Below are positions 1 through 7,817 of a DNA stretch of 64,000 nt, in pieces (the first letter of the stretch is position 1; each line of letters begins with the position of its first letter). The position numbers and the translations under genes are program-made. The stretch is from a virus: positions 222,867 to 286,866 of the IMG/VR virus record IMGVR_UViG_3300024259_002152. One strand, given 5' to 3'. The notes beneath the pieces are model-generated. The model was not told the origin of the DNA. It made no database searches and saw only the letters and a program-made list of their open reading frames with translations.

Positions 1-285
1 TCAGAGACAACGGTTAGGGAATTATTAAGAGCAATCGAAGAAGCGAAGAAGACTATTGTTTTCTCAGGAGAGATGAAACCCATGCCTGATGGGGATATGT
101 CCACATATCAATATGAATTGGAGCAAAGAAAAAGAGGAAATATCATAGTCTCTTCTCCTCATGGAGATATAAAATTTAGAGTTGAGGTAGAAACCCTCCC
201 TAATACTCAAGAAAGTTTAGGATACAAATTAGAAAAACCGAAAGAACTAGAAGAGTCTAATTGGTCTGATGTAAGTATTTATTGA
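1..285 (+). CDS. Hypothetical protein, 5'-truncated by window edge
   Basis: The reading frame is open from the first base of the window to the stop at 285, so the gene begins upstream. Internal ATG codons at 73 and 82 are probably not the real start. The visible 94 residues are charged, with a helical stretch (RELLRAIEEAKKTIVF) followed by a strand-rich part (GDIKFRVEVETLP). No family recognised. It is followed after 17 bp by the next small gene. Confidence 0.65.
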   Translation, partial: SETTVRELLRAIEEAKKTIVFSGEMKPMPDGDMSTYQYELEQRKRGNIIVSSPHGDIKFRVEVETLPNTQESLGYKLEKPKELEESNWSDVSIY

Positions 286-302
286 AAGTGAAGGAATAAA
301 AA

Positions 303-530
303 ATGAAAGTTTGGATAAGCAGAGATAACATGGATAGTGTAAGGGATATTATAAAAGTATGGGAAAGAAAACCCAACAAGACAAGCGATAGTTGCTTTTA
401 TGATTCAATTTCTAGTAGCTCAGGGTGGTTAATCATGTCTGCGAATGATTTTAAGGAGAGGTTTGGTTTCCGTCCTCGCAAAGGAAGCTGTAAAGAATAT
501 AATCTAGTGCTGGCAGCCCTTCGTAGATAG
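303..530 (+). CDS. Hypothetical protein, 75 aa
   Basis: Small ORF starting ATG with the purine-rich GAAGGAATAAAAA stretch just upstream as ribosome binding site. The product is basic and Trp-containing (MKVWISRDN), with a Ser run in the middle. No domain recognised. It lies in a run of co-directional small genes with short gaps. Confidence 0.65.
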   Translation: MKVWISRDNMDSVRDIIKVWERKPNKTSDSCFYDSISSSSGWLIMSANDFKERFGFRPRKGSCKEYNLVLAALRR

Positions 531-542
531 AAGATAATAAAA

Positions 543-962
543 ATGACATTTAGTAAAACTCTATTAACAGAAATTCAACAAAAAGTTCATCCAAATTGTG
601 TAATATGCAGTCAGAATAACCCAAAAGGATTAAAATTAGATTTTAAATTATCAGATGATGGAAGTATTTCATCTATATTTAATTTTGGTAAAGAATACGA
701 AGGGCATAGTGGTGTTTTACATGGGGGCATAATTTCAGCTATTTTAGATGGAGCCATGGGTAATTGTTTATTTGCTCATGGGCACGTAACTTACACAGCA
801 GATTTTCGTTTACGTTTCAAACATGCGGTCCTTATAGGTAAACCTTTAACAGCACATGCGTGGATCACCAAAGTTAGACCGCCTCTATATAAAACCAAAG
901 CAGAAATTTATCAAGACACTATGATAAAAGTAATTGCAACCGCTAAATTTATGGAGAAGTAA
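543..962 (+). CDS. Hotdog-fold thioesterase, PaaI/4HBT-like
   Basis: A 139-residue protein of the usual single hotdog-domain length. The motif EGHSGVLHGGIISAILDGAMG near residues 58-78 corresponds to the HGG(I/V)-x-x-x-LLD signature of PaaI-type acyl-CoA thioesterases, where the Gly-Gly turn and the Asp on the long helix form the active site. A CVICSQNNPKGLKL segment near the N terminus is typical of this subgroup. The family hydrolyses acyl-CoA thioesters; the substrate here is unknown. It sits directly upstream of small hypothetical genes and the clamp loader with no obvious functional partner. Confidence 0.85.
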   Translation: MTFSKTLLTEIQQKVHPNCVICSQNNPKGLKLDFKLSDDGSISSIFNFGKEYEGHSGVLHGGIISAILDGAMGNCLFAHGHVTYTADFRLRFKHAVLIGKPLTAHAWITKVRPPLYKTKAEIYQDTMIKVIATAKFMEK

Positions 963-965
963 AAA

Positions 966-1214
966 ATGAAAATTATTATGGTTCTCTATCCTGATTGGGA
1001 TGCTATTTATGTAGATGGTATTTGTAAAAAAGAGAATGATAATTTAAGTGCGGGAGATATTCTTGAAATATTGGAAAATTATCTTCCCTGTTCTATAGAG
1101 AGTATCGAAACAAAAGAGGTAGATGAGGGGTGGTGGGAACAAAGATATAATAAAGGTATAGATTGCTACCCTGAAAAAATTGAAGATATAGTTTTTCAGA
1201 ATGAGGAAAGTTGA
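966..1214 (+). CDS. Hypothetical acidic protein, 82 aa
   Basis: Starts 3 bp after the thioesterase stop. Acidic with strand-like N terminus (MKIIMVLYPDWDAIYV) and a Trp pair (DEGWWEQ). No family recognised. Its stop codon is immediately followed by the ATG of the next gene, suggesting translational coupling. Confidence 0.65.
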   Translation: MKIIMVLYPDWDAIYVDGICKKENDNLSAGDILEILENYLPCSIESIETKEVDEGWWEQRYNKGIDCYPEKIEDIVFQNEES

Positions 1215-1430
1215 ATGAAAGTTAATTTTAAAAAGCCAGAAAACGGGAATAAGGACAATGATGCTCTTTTAGATTATGAGATAATTGACTCTAAAGATAA
1301 AAACACTTTAGAGATATGGCATCACAACGCAGATGATGGTTATTATTCTTATGGTTTTGAAGTAACAGGAACAGATGAAGAAATAAAAGTTATTAAAGAA
1401 TTTTGTGATAAAATTACGGAGGCTAAATAA
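1215..1430 (+). CDS. Hypothetical protein, 71 aa
   Basis: The ATG directly abuts the preceding TGA. A small acidic protein with HHNADDGYYSYGFEV in the middle. No domain recognised. The GTG of the clamp loader follows directly after its stop, so 966-2540 reads as one coupled unit. Confidence 0.65.
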   Translation: MKVNFKKPENGNKDNDALLDYEIIDSKDKNTLEIWHHNADDGYYSYGFEVTGTDEEIKVIKEFCDKITEAK

Positions 1431-2540
1431 GTGAAAGTTGAAACCCCCTTATCTCTCAAGTATCGTCCTAAAAAATTATCTCAGGTAGTAGGGCAACCAG
1501 TAGTAGTTAGAGCATTTACTAATGCTTTCAAAATAAATAATCTGCATCATGCTTATATTCTAGCAGGTCAATTTGGTTGCGGAAAAACGACAGTTGCTAG
1601 AATTGTTGCGGCAACTGAAAATTGTTTAGAGAATAAAAAAGATCCATGTGGTAAGTGTAATAATTGTCAAGAAATTTTTGCTGGGAAATCCTATGAAGTT
1701 CTTGAGATAGATGCGGGAAGTGAAGGTAAGGTTGATAATATCAGAGCATTACACAAATCTTTACATCAATGTCCCGTAGAATGCAAAACAAAATATGTTA
1801 TTATTGATGAGGCACATTCTTTAACAGGTTCAGCAGCAGAAGCGTCTTTAAAGATGATAGAGGAACCTCCTCCTATGGTTAGATTTATCTTAGCCACTAC
1901 TGAGCCACAGGCGTTTAAGGAAACCATTCATAGTCGTTGCATTATGTGGAGTTTCAACAAGGTTGGTAGGGCTGATATATTCAGTCATTTGCAAAATATT
2001 TCTCAGCAGGAGCAAATTGGTTGTGATGATAAAACTCTTCAATTAATTGCCAGATATTCCAAAGGGTCAGTGAGAAATTCTTTACAACATCTTCAGAAAA
2101 TTATGAATTATGTGGGAGATGATTCAATAACATATGAATCTGCGGTAGAAGCTCTTGGAGTGATAGATGATGTATTATATTTTGATCTTTTCGATGGCAT
2201 TATAGCAAAAGATGCCATGAAATGCTTTATGACTATTAACAAGATATTTTGCGATGGTAAAGAAGCTAAATTGGTTATAGATGGAGTTTATGAGCATTTG
2301 AATAATTTGCTGGTTACGAGGACATGTCGAAAAGATCTAGATTCTTTTGATTTTACACAGGAAGAAGCTAAGAGATATATACATCAAAACTCTACAATAG
2401 CTAAGAGTGGTGGAGATGATATACTAAGAATGATGAACCTATTAAGCAATGTCTCATTTGGGGTAGAGTATAGTTTAAATCCAGCACAATTGCTGAATAA
2501 GTTTGCGGTAGAATCTATCCGTATGTTTGCTAAAAGATAG
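1431..2540 (+). CDS. dnaX: DNA polymerase III gamma/tau-like clamp loader ATPase
   Basis: A 369-residue AAA+ clamp-loader subunit that would open and load the sliding clamp (likely the 3443-4750 product) onto primed DNA. Seen: YRPKKLSQVVGQ near residue 11, Walker A GQFGCGKT at 46-53, a zinc module with Cys65, 73, 76 and 79, Walker B VIIDEAH at 123-129, sensor 1 LATTEP near 154, and a sensor 2-type GSVRNSLQ near 222. The length matches the gamma core without the tau extension. GTG start, immediately after the previous stop. A delta-like subunit lies at 4770-5942, so the loader set is mostly local; no delta-prime was seen. Confidence 0.93.
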   Translation: MKVETPLSLKYRPKKLSQVVGQPVVVRAFTNAFKINNLHHAYILAGQFGCGKTTVARIVAATENCLENKKDPCGKCNNCQEIFAGKSYEVLEIDAGSEGKVDNIRALHKSLHQCPVECKTKYVIIDEAHSLTGSAAEASLKMIEEPPPMVRFILATTEPQAFKETIHSRCIMWSFNKVGRADIFSHLQNISQQEQIGCDDKTLQLIARYSKGSVRNSLQHLQKIMNYVGDDSITYESAVEALGVIDDVLYFDLFDGIIAKDAMKCFMTINKIFCDGKEAKLVIDGVYEHLNNLLVTRTCRKDLDSFDFTQEEAKRYIHQNSTIAKSGGDDILRMMNLLSNVSFGVEYSLNPAQLLNKFAVESIRMFAKR

Positions 2541-2545
2541 CAAAA

Positions 2546-2617
2546 ATGAACTTTAATACAATTTCAATCATATGTCGATATAAATGTGTGATTTATATAT
2601 GATTGAAAGGAGTTCAT
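2546..2617 (+). promoter_or_regulatory. Hairpin sequestering the ribosome binding site of sigma factor 1
   Basis: ATGAACT at 2546-2552 pairs with AGTTCAT at 2611-2617, and TTTCAATCATAT at 2562-2573 pairs perfectly with ATATGATTGAAA at 2597-2608. The Shine-Dalgarno AAAGGAG (2606-2612) lies in the 3' strand, and the start ATG (2618) follows directly. Such a fold would hide the ribosome binding site until melted, by temperature, a protein or translation. The pairing is visible; regulation is inferred. Confidence 0.6.
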
Positions 2618-3337
2618 ATGGGTAAACGCAGACCCGTTAAGCGGATCTTTGGCCCACTTGAAAAACTAGAATATGAAGATTTAGTAGATGTTGTAAGAGG
2701 TAGATCGAGAACTAAAAGGAAAAATAACGCTTATAATGAGATAGAGAAAAGAATAAAAGTCAAAGTATTTTATATTACAAGGCAATTTTATATTCCTGGT
2801 CTTAATTTTGATGATATATTGCAAGAAGCTTTGTTTGCTTTAAGATTTAAAGCTATTCCTGATTATGATAAAGATAAAGGACATGGTGATCGACCTTATC
2901 CTTTTGACAAATTCGCTATGCTTTGTATCAGGAGGCATCTATCAACTTTATTAAAAAGTAGTTTTCGTAATAAAGAGAAGGCCCTAAATACTAGTTTTTC
3001 TTTGGATCAAGATAGAAGTACCCACGATGACGAAAATTTATATTTAGTAGATATTCTTTCTGTCACAAAAGGTTCGTTAGTTGATAAGGTTGGACAGCAA
3101 GAGTATTATCGTAATTTGATAGAGAGATTATATAAAAGACTCTCCAAGTTGGAGAAAAATGTCTTTGTTTTGTATACTTGTAGATATTCATATGATGAAA
3201 TAACTGATAAAATTAATAAGTTTTATAAGTCCCGAGGTAGAAAAAGAAAAGTAAATGTTAAAAGTGTGGACAACGCTTTGAGTCGAATTAAAATAAAAGC
3301 TAAAGAGATTTTTGATAAATATGATGGAGAGATATAG
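2618..3337 (+). CDS. Sigma-70 family RNA polymerase sigma factor (sigma 1)
   Basis: Start chosen at ATG 2618, 5 nt after AAAGGAG; an in-frame TTG at 2603 lies upstream of the SD. The 239 residues show a region 2-like block (GLNFDDILQEALFALRFKAIPDYDKDKG then FDKFAMLCIRRHLSTLLKSS) and a C-terminal region 4-like block (LSKLEKNVFVLYTCRYSYDEITDKI... VKSVDNALSRIKIKAKE) with helix-turn-helix character. This arrangement resembles the SigH/alternative group. It would redirect host RNA polymerase to phage promoters. The gene follows the clamp loader and precedes the clamp. Its RBS is within a hairpin, so its synthesis may be controlled at translation. Confidence 0.85.
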   Translation: MGKRRPVKRIFGPLEKLEYEDLVDVVRGRSRTKRKNNAYNEIEKRIKVKVFYITRQFYIPGLNFDDILQEALFALRFKAIPDYDKDKGHGDRPYPFDKFAMLCIRRHLSTLLKSSFRNKEKALNTSFSLDQDRSTHDDENLYLVDILSVTKGSLVDKVGQQEYYRNLIERLYKRLSKLEKNVFVLYTCRYSYDEITDKINKFYKSRGRKRKVNVKSVDNALSRIKIKAKEIFDKYDGEI

Positions 3338-3372
3338 TAAACAGGGGTAGTAAAAAATGATTTAAAAAGAAA

Positions 3373-3400
3373 TTGAAAAGTGAAAACAATCCCATATAAT
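3373..3400 (+). promoter_or_regulatory. Promoter, TTGAAA-GTGAAA class (P1), before sliding clamp
   Basis: TTGAAA at 3373-3378, followed by AGTGAAAA, and TATAAT at 3395-3400 with a 16-bp spacer. It belongs to the eight-member class shared across the window. The clamp gene starts 43 bp downstream. Confidence 0.75.
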
Positions 3401-3442
3401 AAAGTAGTAAGAATTGTAGATATTTTCCACAAGGAGTAAAGT

Positions 3443-4750
3443 ATGATTTTCGAAGTTAATAGAGAAGAATTCACAAGGGCTATTAAACCCGCTGTAGAGA
3501 TTGCAACCAAAAACACACTCAAGGATTTCAAATATGAGAATTTATTAACGATAAAAGCTGAACAGGATCAGGTTGTTTTGGTTTCTTATGGAGGCACATT
3601 AAGTATTGTCGCTCCTATATCAGGAAATAATTTTGGAGCACTAGATTATAGTTGCGAAGAAGAAGGGCAAACTACTGTTTATGCTGATGACTTATTGACA
3701 TTTATGCAATCTCTTCCTAAAAGCTACGACAAAGTAAAGATTTCATTAGTGTCTAATCAGCTTAAATTATCTTCCGCTTCAAAGAAAACTGACGGCAAGA
3801 AGGCTAGTTCAGAACGATCTATGCCTACGGTGACTGATATTGTTCGTCTTCCAAAAATTGGGACAACTTTTGACCAAGATATTGAATTGGATAGAGAGGT
3901 TTTTGTAAATGGTATTGATAGCGTCCTGTTTGCTCCAGCATACGAAGAAAAATATTTTTCTTATATGTGTATGTTATTTGAAGCAAGTTCTGGCACAGAT
4001 CAAGAGATGAGATTTTCAGCAGGTTCAGGAGGAAGGTTTGCGATTAAATCTGTTAAAGGCAAGAATATAGTGCTGAATCAGAATGAAGCGAAGATGATTT
4101 TTCCAAAGAACAGTCTTTCTTCTATATTTAAGATTTTATCAAGCGCAACAGAATCTTCCATTCGTATTAAATCTATAGGCGTAGATCAAACAAAAAATAT
4201 TTCTGAGCAAATTCTGGTTGAGTGTGATGGAATGACTATATGTGTATTTGGATTAGAGCATTTTACTAAATATCCTGATTTAAGTAAAATTTTAGCACAT
4301 CAATATTCTAATAGAGTTTATAGTAGTTTGGAAGATTGGCAGTCTATTGAGAAGACAATTGAGGGAACACGACACAGATGGAATGATAGTATTCATAATA
4401 CGGAGATCATCATTGAAGAGAGTGATGAAGTTTTTAAAGTAACTCCTAAAACTCCTCATGCGAGTCCTACATTTATTGGAATGGTAGATACAAATGATTG
4501 TATTATCAAGGGTGATAAGATATGGTTCTGTTGTAATTCTGATTACCTGAGAGAGATGGTTGTTCAAGGTGGGGGTAAGGGTCGTATTCAGTTGAATTTT
4601 GAAAGTCAGTCGATATTGGAAGGGATAACAGATGACAAACAGGCTCAGAAAATGATGAAACCAGTCCTGGTCAAATTTCCAGAAAATGTTGATGACGCCA
4701 AAAATACTGTTGATAACTTTTATATGTTCTTCTCAATTTCTACTAAATAA
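3443..4750 (+). CDS. dnaN: Sliding clamp (DNA polymerase III beta-like)
   Basis: A 435-residue protein, longer than the usual 365-380 for bacterial beta clamps. Seen: N-terminal MIFEVNREEFTRAIKPAVEIATKNTLKDFKYENLL, which has the DnaN pattern of an initial strand, helix and conserved ENLLI-like strand, and repeated strand-helix units thereafter. The product would encircle DNA as a processivity ring. The C-terminal third is extended (a long DDKQAQKMMKPVL segment), which may be a lineage-specific addition. Assignment is supported by its place between the DnaX-like and delta-like genes; sequence similarity to cellular DnaN is weak by eye. SD AAGGAG precedes ATG 3443. Confidence 0.75.
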   Translation: MIFEVNREEFTRAIKPAVEIATKNTLKDFKYENLLTIKAEQDQVVLVSYGGTLSIVAPISGNNFGALDYSCEEEGQTTVYADDLLTFMQSLPKSYDKVKISLVSNQLKLSSASKKTDGKKASSERSMPTVTDIVRLPKIGTTFDQDIELDREVFVNGIDSVLFAPAYEEKYFSYMCMLFEASSGTDQEMRFSAGSGGRFAIKSVKGKNIVLNQNEAKMIFPKNSLSSIFKILSSATESSIRIKSIGVDQTKNISEQILVECDGMTICVFGLEHFTKYPDLSKILAHQYSNRVYSSLEDWQSIEKTIEGTRHRWNDSIHNTEIIIEESDEVFKVTPKTPHASPTFIGMVDTNDCIIKGDKIWFCCNSDYLREMVVQGGGKGRIQLNFESQSILEGITDDKQAQKMMKPVLVKFPENVDDAKNTVDNFYMFFSISTK

Positions 4751-4769
4751 CGTTGTAATGTGATTTGAA

Positions 4770-5942
4770 ATGAATAAGGTAATAGTTTTAGAAGGTAATA
4801 TAATTGAACGTAAAAGAGTCCTTAAAAAAATTAAGGACTCTTTTATGGACGATTACGAAACAGTAGTCTTCGATAAAAAAGATTCGTACGACTGTGTTTC
4901 TCATGCTCTTACCGAGATTTCATGTTTTTCTGGAGATAAGTTATTTATTATGAGAGGGCTTCCTGCCGTTGATGCTCCTACTGATGCTCAGGCAAGAACT
5001 AAAGTTTTAAATTATTTAAAAAAACTATTTCCCACAATTCCTGCGGGAAATGTTCTAGTAATGGATAATATTGGCATATCTGGAGAATCATTTTTAAAGG
5101 AAGTTAGAAAATATGGAGAAGTTCATAAGTTTCAGCAAAAGATTAATAAATCTGATGGTAATCAAATAGCTAGTAGCTATTTTAAAAATAAGAAGATTGT
5201 GATTGACGATGCCATTTCTCAACTTTTGGTAGATTCGTTAAATTTTAATGGTGATGAAATAGATGTTGATAAATTATATTTGATTTTGAAGAAATTTTAT
5301 CAATACGTTTATGGGAAAAATAAGATAGTTAAAGAAGATGTATATGCTATTTGTTCTTCTAAAGAATTTATTATTTGGTCCCTTTATAATATGTTAGATG
5401 ATGTTAGTTCTTCCGAAGATAAGAATATTGGGTCTATTATCAGTTTTATTTATAATCATTTGGATAATGCTAAGTATTTTGAACATGAAGTAGTAATGAT
5501 TTTAAGAGCGATGATATGGAGATATGGCTTATTATTGCTGGCCAAGAGTGAAGTAAATAATAAAAGATCTCAGCAGGAAATTAGTGATAATATCTCTAAT
5601 ATAATTAAATTAGAGAGTCATGGTAGATCTTATAAGATACAAATGAATCCCAAAACGTCTAAAGACGCGTCTATTCCTGAGTATTCGAAGAAAATGATCA
5701 ACTCTGTGATGAATAGTTATTATGGTAGGGCTCCATTAGCTTGTTATACCTACGGGCAGTTATTGTTGATATATTATACTGCTATAAAGACTCTTTTAAA
5801 GATAAGATCTGGTTGCACTGGATCTGAGATAAGGATAGCAATATCCATTATGATTTCAGTCGTTTGTGGGATAATAACCAAACAAAATACGATAGATGGC
5901 ATATTGGAGCACAAAAAACTTATATATGGAATTAATAGATAA
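4770..5942 (+). CDS. holA: DNA polymerase III delta subunit-like protein (HolA-like)
   Basis: A 390-residue protein with the layout of HolA: an N-terminal Rossmann-like part (VIVLEGNIIERKRVLKKIKD... LFIMRGLPAVDAP... NVLVMDNIGISGESFLKEVRKYGEVHKF), where the P-loop is degenerate as in delta, then helical domains (KEFIIWSLYNMLDDV... HEVVMILRAMIWRYGLLLLAK). Delta is the wrench that opens the beta ring. The delta assignment rests mainly on this pattern plus the neighbouring clamp and DnaX genes. A 15-bp perfect inverted repeat lies inside codons 14-26. Confidence 0.7.
   Translation: MNKVIVLEGNIIERKRVLKKIKDSFMDDYETVVFDKKDSYDCVSHALTEISCFSGDKLFIMRGLPAVDAPTDAQARTKVLNYLKKLFPTIPAGNVLVMDNIGISGESFLKEVRKYGEVHKFQQKINKSDGNQIASSYFKNKKIVIDDAISQLLVDSLNFNGDEIDVDKLYLILKKFYQYVYGKNKIVKEDVYAICSSKEFIIWSLYNMLDDVSSSEDKNIGSIISFIYNHLDNAKYFEHEVVMILRAMIWRYGLLLLAKSEVNNKRSQQEISDNISNIIKLESHGRSYKIQMNPKTSKDASIPEYSKKMINSVMNSYYGRAPLACYTYGQLLLIYYTAIKTLLKIRSGCTGSEIRIAISIMISVVCGIITKQNTIDGILEHKKLIYGINR
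4811..4845 (+). repeat. 15-bp perfect inverted repeat inside the delta-like gene
   Basis: TAAAAGAGTCCTTAA (4811-4825) and TTAAGGACTCTTTTA (4831-4845) are exact reverse complements with a five-A loop. It sits about 40 bp into the coding sequence. The strong stem with a T-rich 3' side could act as an intragenic attenuator or mRNA processing site. Function inferred only. Confidence 0.8.
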
Positions 5943-6214
5943 TGGAAGAAATTTATAAAAGTGTACTACTATTGATCCATTCTCTAACTCAATTGTCTGG
6001 AACGACTTACAAGTATAAAGAGGAGCCGAATGAGGAGAATGGGGAAAAAATAGTTACAATAGTAGATAAATGTGAAAATAAGTTCTTGAAAGTGAAAGAA
6101 GAAATAGTTAGAATGGTTCAAGAAGTAGAAGATGGTCAAAAAACAGAAGAGATAGAAGAAACAGAAGAGATTGAGACAATCCCTACAGAACAAGGTTTTT
6201 TAATAAAGGAATAA
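5942..6214 (+). CDS. Hypothetical acidic protein, 90 aa
   Basis: The ATG overlaps the preceding TAA (TAATG), pointing to translational coupling with the delta-like gene. Helical N terminus (MEEIYKSVLLLIHSLTQL) and a strongly acidic repeat (KTEEIEETEEIETI) near the C terminus. No family recognised. Confidence 0.7.
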   Translation: MEEIYKSVLLLIHSLTQLSGTTYKYKEEPNEENGEKIVTIVDKCENKFLKVKEEIVRMVQEVEDGQKTEEIEETEEIETIPTEQGFLIKE

Positions 6215-6220
6215 CATATC

Positions 6221-6415
6221 ATGGCAGGATTCAAAACAATTAAAGTGCTGATTAATGATGATGGAACAGTCGAATTTGACCAAGTTGGATGGACAGGAAA
6301 GAAGTGCGCAAATGACATTCAATCATTAATCGATGCTATGGGAGAAGAAAAATCAGTACAGAAAAAAGATGAATATTATAAGGACAATAAGGTTCAGATT
6401 CAACAAAGATTTTAA
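6221..6415 (+). CDS. DUF2997-like small protein
   Basis: A 64-residue protein whose pattern FKTIKVLINDDGTVEFD... GWTGKKCANDIQSLIDAMGE matches the DUF2997 type (strand, conserved turn with DG, then G.GK.C followed by a helix). That family has no established biochemical role and often occurs beside DUF1257 proteins; none was seen here. An ATATC-spaced RBS follows the previous gene by 6 bp. Confidence 0.6.
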   Translation: MAGFKTIKVLINDDGTVEFDQVGWTGKKCANDIQSLIDAMGEEKSVQKKDEYYKDNKVQIQQRF

Positions 6416-6426
6416 AGGATAGATTT

Positions 6427-6846
6427 ATGCCATTTAAAAAAGTTATAACATCGGACGGTCAGCCTATAGTTATAGGAACAACTCTTGGCGAGGATATTAA
6501 ATTCCCTCCTGGTTTTTGCTATAGAATAGGAGGGCTTATCTACACAGTTAAAGAAGATGTGACACAAGATCGAAGCTCTCCTATGAGAGAGATAAGTGTT
6601 AGTGATGGTTCAACAGAAATTATGACTGTAGCTAGTATTACTAATGATTTGAAAGCTCATGGGTGTCAAGTTATGCCAATGGATAAGAGATTTGCTAAAA
6701 AAGAAGAGACTCAGACAGAAGAAGTAGAAGTAGTTGAGAAAAAGATCTCAAAAAAAAAGCCTCAAAAAACGAGCGTCCAAAAAAAAGTGGTCAGGGATAA
6801 AAAGGTGGCCAAGAAGGTAACCAAGAAAACCAATGGAACTAAGTAA
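6427..6846 (+). CDS. Hypothetical protein with lysine-rich tail
   Basis: A 139-residue protein. Residues 1-90 look globular (GFCYRIGGLIYTVKEDV, DGSTEIMTVASITNDLKAHGCQVMPMDKRF). The last 45 residues are dominated by Lys with Val and Thr (KKVAKKVTKKTNGTK), like histone H1-type or nucleic-acid-binding tails. The globular pattern suggests a small beta-rich domain. The next gene overlaps its last 14 bp. Confidence 0.65.
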   Translation: MPFKKVITSDGQPIVIGTTLGEDIKFPPGFCYRIGGLIYTVKEDVTQDRSSPMREISVSDGSTEIMTVASITNDLKAHGCQVMPMDKRFAKKEETQTEEVEVVEKKISKKKPQKTSVQKKVVRDKKVAKKVTKKTNGTK

Positions 6847-7039
6847 GATTGCATTAGATATCCTCCCAAGTGGTCATATAAGATTTAGACGGGGAGATAG
6901 AGAATATAACAAGCGGATGAGAGAAATCATATCGTTCGTTGTTGATAATGACGAGACTGTTTTGAGAGAGATAGATGATTTCTTAATAGGATCAGAAGAT
7001 GTAGAATTGTTAATAGGGGATACAATTCTCTGCGGATGA
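6833..7039 (+). CDS. Hypothetical protein, 68 aa
   Basis: Overlaps the preceding gene by 14 bp. Basic N-terminal half (HIRFRRGDREYNKRMREI) and acidic C-terminal half (ENDETVLREIDDFL type). No family recognised. It is the last gene before a terminator at 7093-7127, closing the replication-gene run. Confidence 0.65.
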   Translation: MELSKIALDILPSGHIRFRRGDREYNKRMREIISFVVDNDETVLREIDDFLIGSEDVELLIGDTILCG

Positions 7040-7092
7040 TTATTCTATTTTGTTCTTTTTTCACATCGCTCTCGACTGCGATGTTCTTTAAT

Positions 7093-7127
7093 ATAGCCAT
7101 ATGGTTTAGATCATATGGCTATTTTTA
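7093..7127 (+). terminator. Rho-independent terminator
   Basis: ATAGCCATATG (7093-7103) pairs with CATATGGCTAT (7112-7122) through 11 perfect base pairs, followed by TTTTT. It separates the 6833-7039 gene from the RuvC-like gene. Confidence 0.8.
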
Positions 7128-7137
7128 TGAAATGAAT

Positions 7138-7178
7138 CTCCTAAGTCGATATATATAAAAAGTATATTGATTTAGGAG
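7138..7178 (+). promoter_or_regulatory. Hairpin sequestering the RBS of the RuvC-like gene
   Basis: 7138-7153 pairs with 7163-7178 through 16 bp (two G-U pairs) around a 9-nt loop. The 3' strand ends in TTTAGGAG, the Shine-Dalgarno sequence of the next gene. The SD is therefore fully base-paired in the predicted fold. Together with the hairpin at 2546-2617 this suggests a recurrent translational switch. Confidence 0.65.
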
Positions 7179-7184
7179 ATGAGT

Positions 7185-7817
7185 GTGGCTAATAAATTTG
7201 AAGTTATTATAGGCGTAGATCCAGGAGTAGTTGGTGGCATATCTATTATTTATAAAAATGGAGTAATTGATATTAATAGAATACCAGTAAAAAAGGTAGT
7301 AGTTAATAAGAAAAATAAAAAAACCTATGATTTAGTTGGTATATCCGAGATATTTGAACCATTTATTAATAAAAAAGTTTTATTTGTCCAAGAGAAAGTA
7401 TCATCACATCCTGGGGAAGGAAGCGTATCGGCGTTCAATTTCGGTCGATCTTCGGGATATACTATCGGTATGGCTCATGCTTTGGGTTTCGAGGTAGTAG
7501 AGGTGACTCCTCAAGCTTGGAAGAAACACTTTCCAGAGCTTGTTACTCAAGAGATATTAGTAAAAAAAGAAGAGATTAAGAAATTAAGAGTATTATCTAA
7601 AACATTAAAGGATAAACCCTCCCAAAAATTGAATAAAAAAGAGATAGATAAGCTAAATAGGCAAATTAAGACGTTAGCCAAAGAAGAAGCTAGGAGTTTA
7701 GCTTCTTCTCTATATCCTCAATCAGCAGGTGAATTTAAGCAGAAAAATAGTGATGGGATAGCAGAGAGCCTATTAATCTCATTATATGGTAGGGATAATC
7801 AAAATGAATTGGTTTAA
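7185..7817 (+). CDS. RuvC/RNase H-fold nuclease (Holliday junction resolvase-like)
   Basis: I place the start at GTG 7185 (6 nt after AGGAG), because an in-frame ATG at 7179 touches the SD. The protein opens with EVIIGVDPGVVGGISII, the first catalytic Asp strand of RuvC-type nucleases. A Glu follows in VLFVQEKVSSHPGEG (second acidic position), and KNSDGIAESLLISLYG near the C terminus holds the D..(A)E..L pattern. A Lys-rich helical insertion sits between residues 125 and 170. The fold cleaves branched DNA; phage RuvC-like enzymes resolve recombination or replication intermediates. Confidence 0.82.
   Translation: MANKFEVIIGVDPGVVGGISIIYKNGVIDINRIPVKKVVVNKKNKKTYDLVGISEIFEPFINKKVLFVQEKVSSHPGEGSVSAFNFGRSSGYTIGMAHALGFEVVEVTPQAWKKHFPELVTQEILVKKEEIKKLRVLSKTLKDKPSQKLNKKEIDKLNRQIKTLAKEEARSLASSLYPQSAGEFKQKNSDGIAESLLISLYGRDNQNELV

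Noticed and set aside
6088-6115. TTGAAAGTGAAAG within the 5942 gene as a promoter
   Set aside because: No -10 element at the required distance and no gene start shortly downstream.
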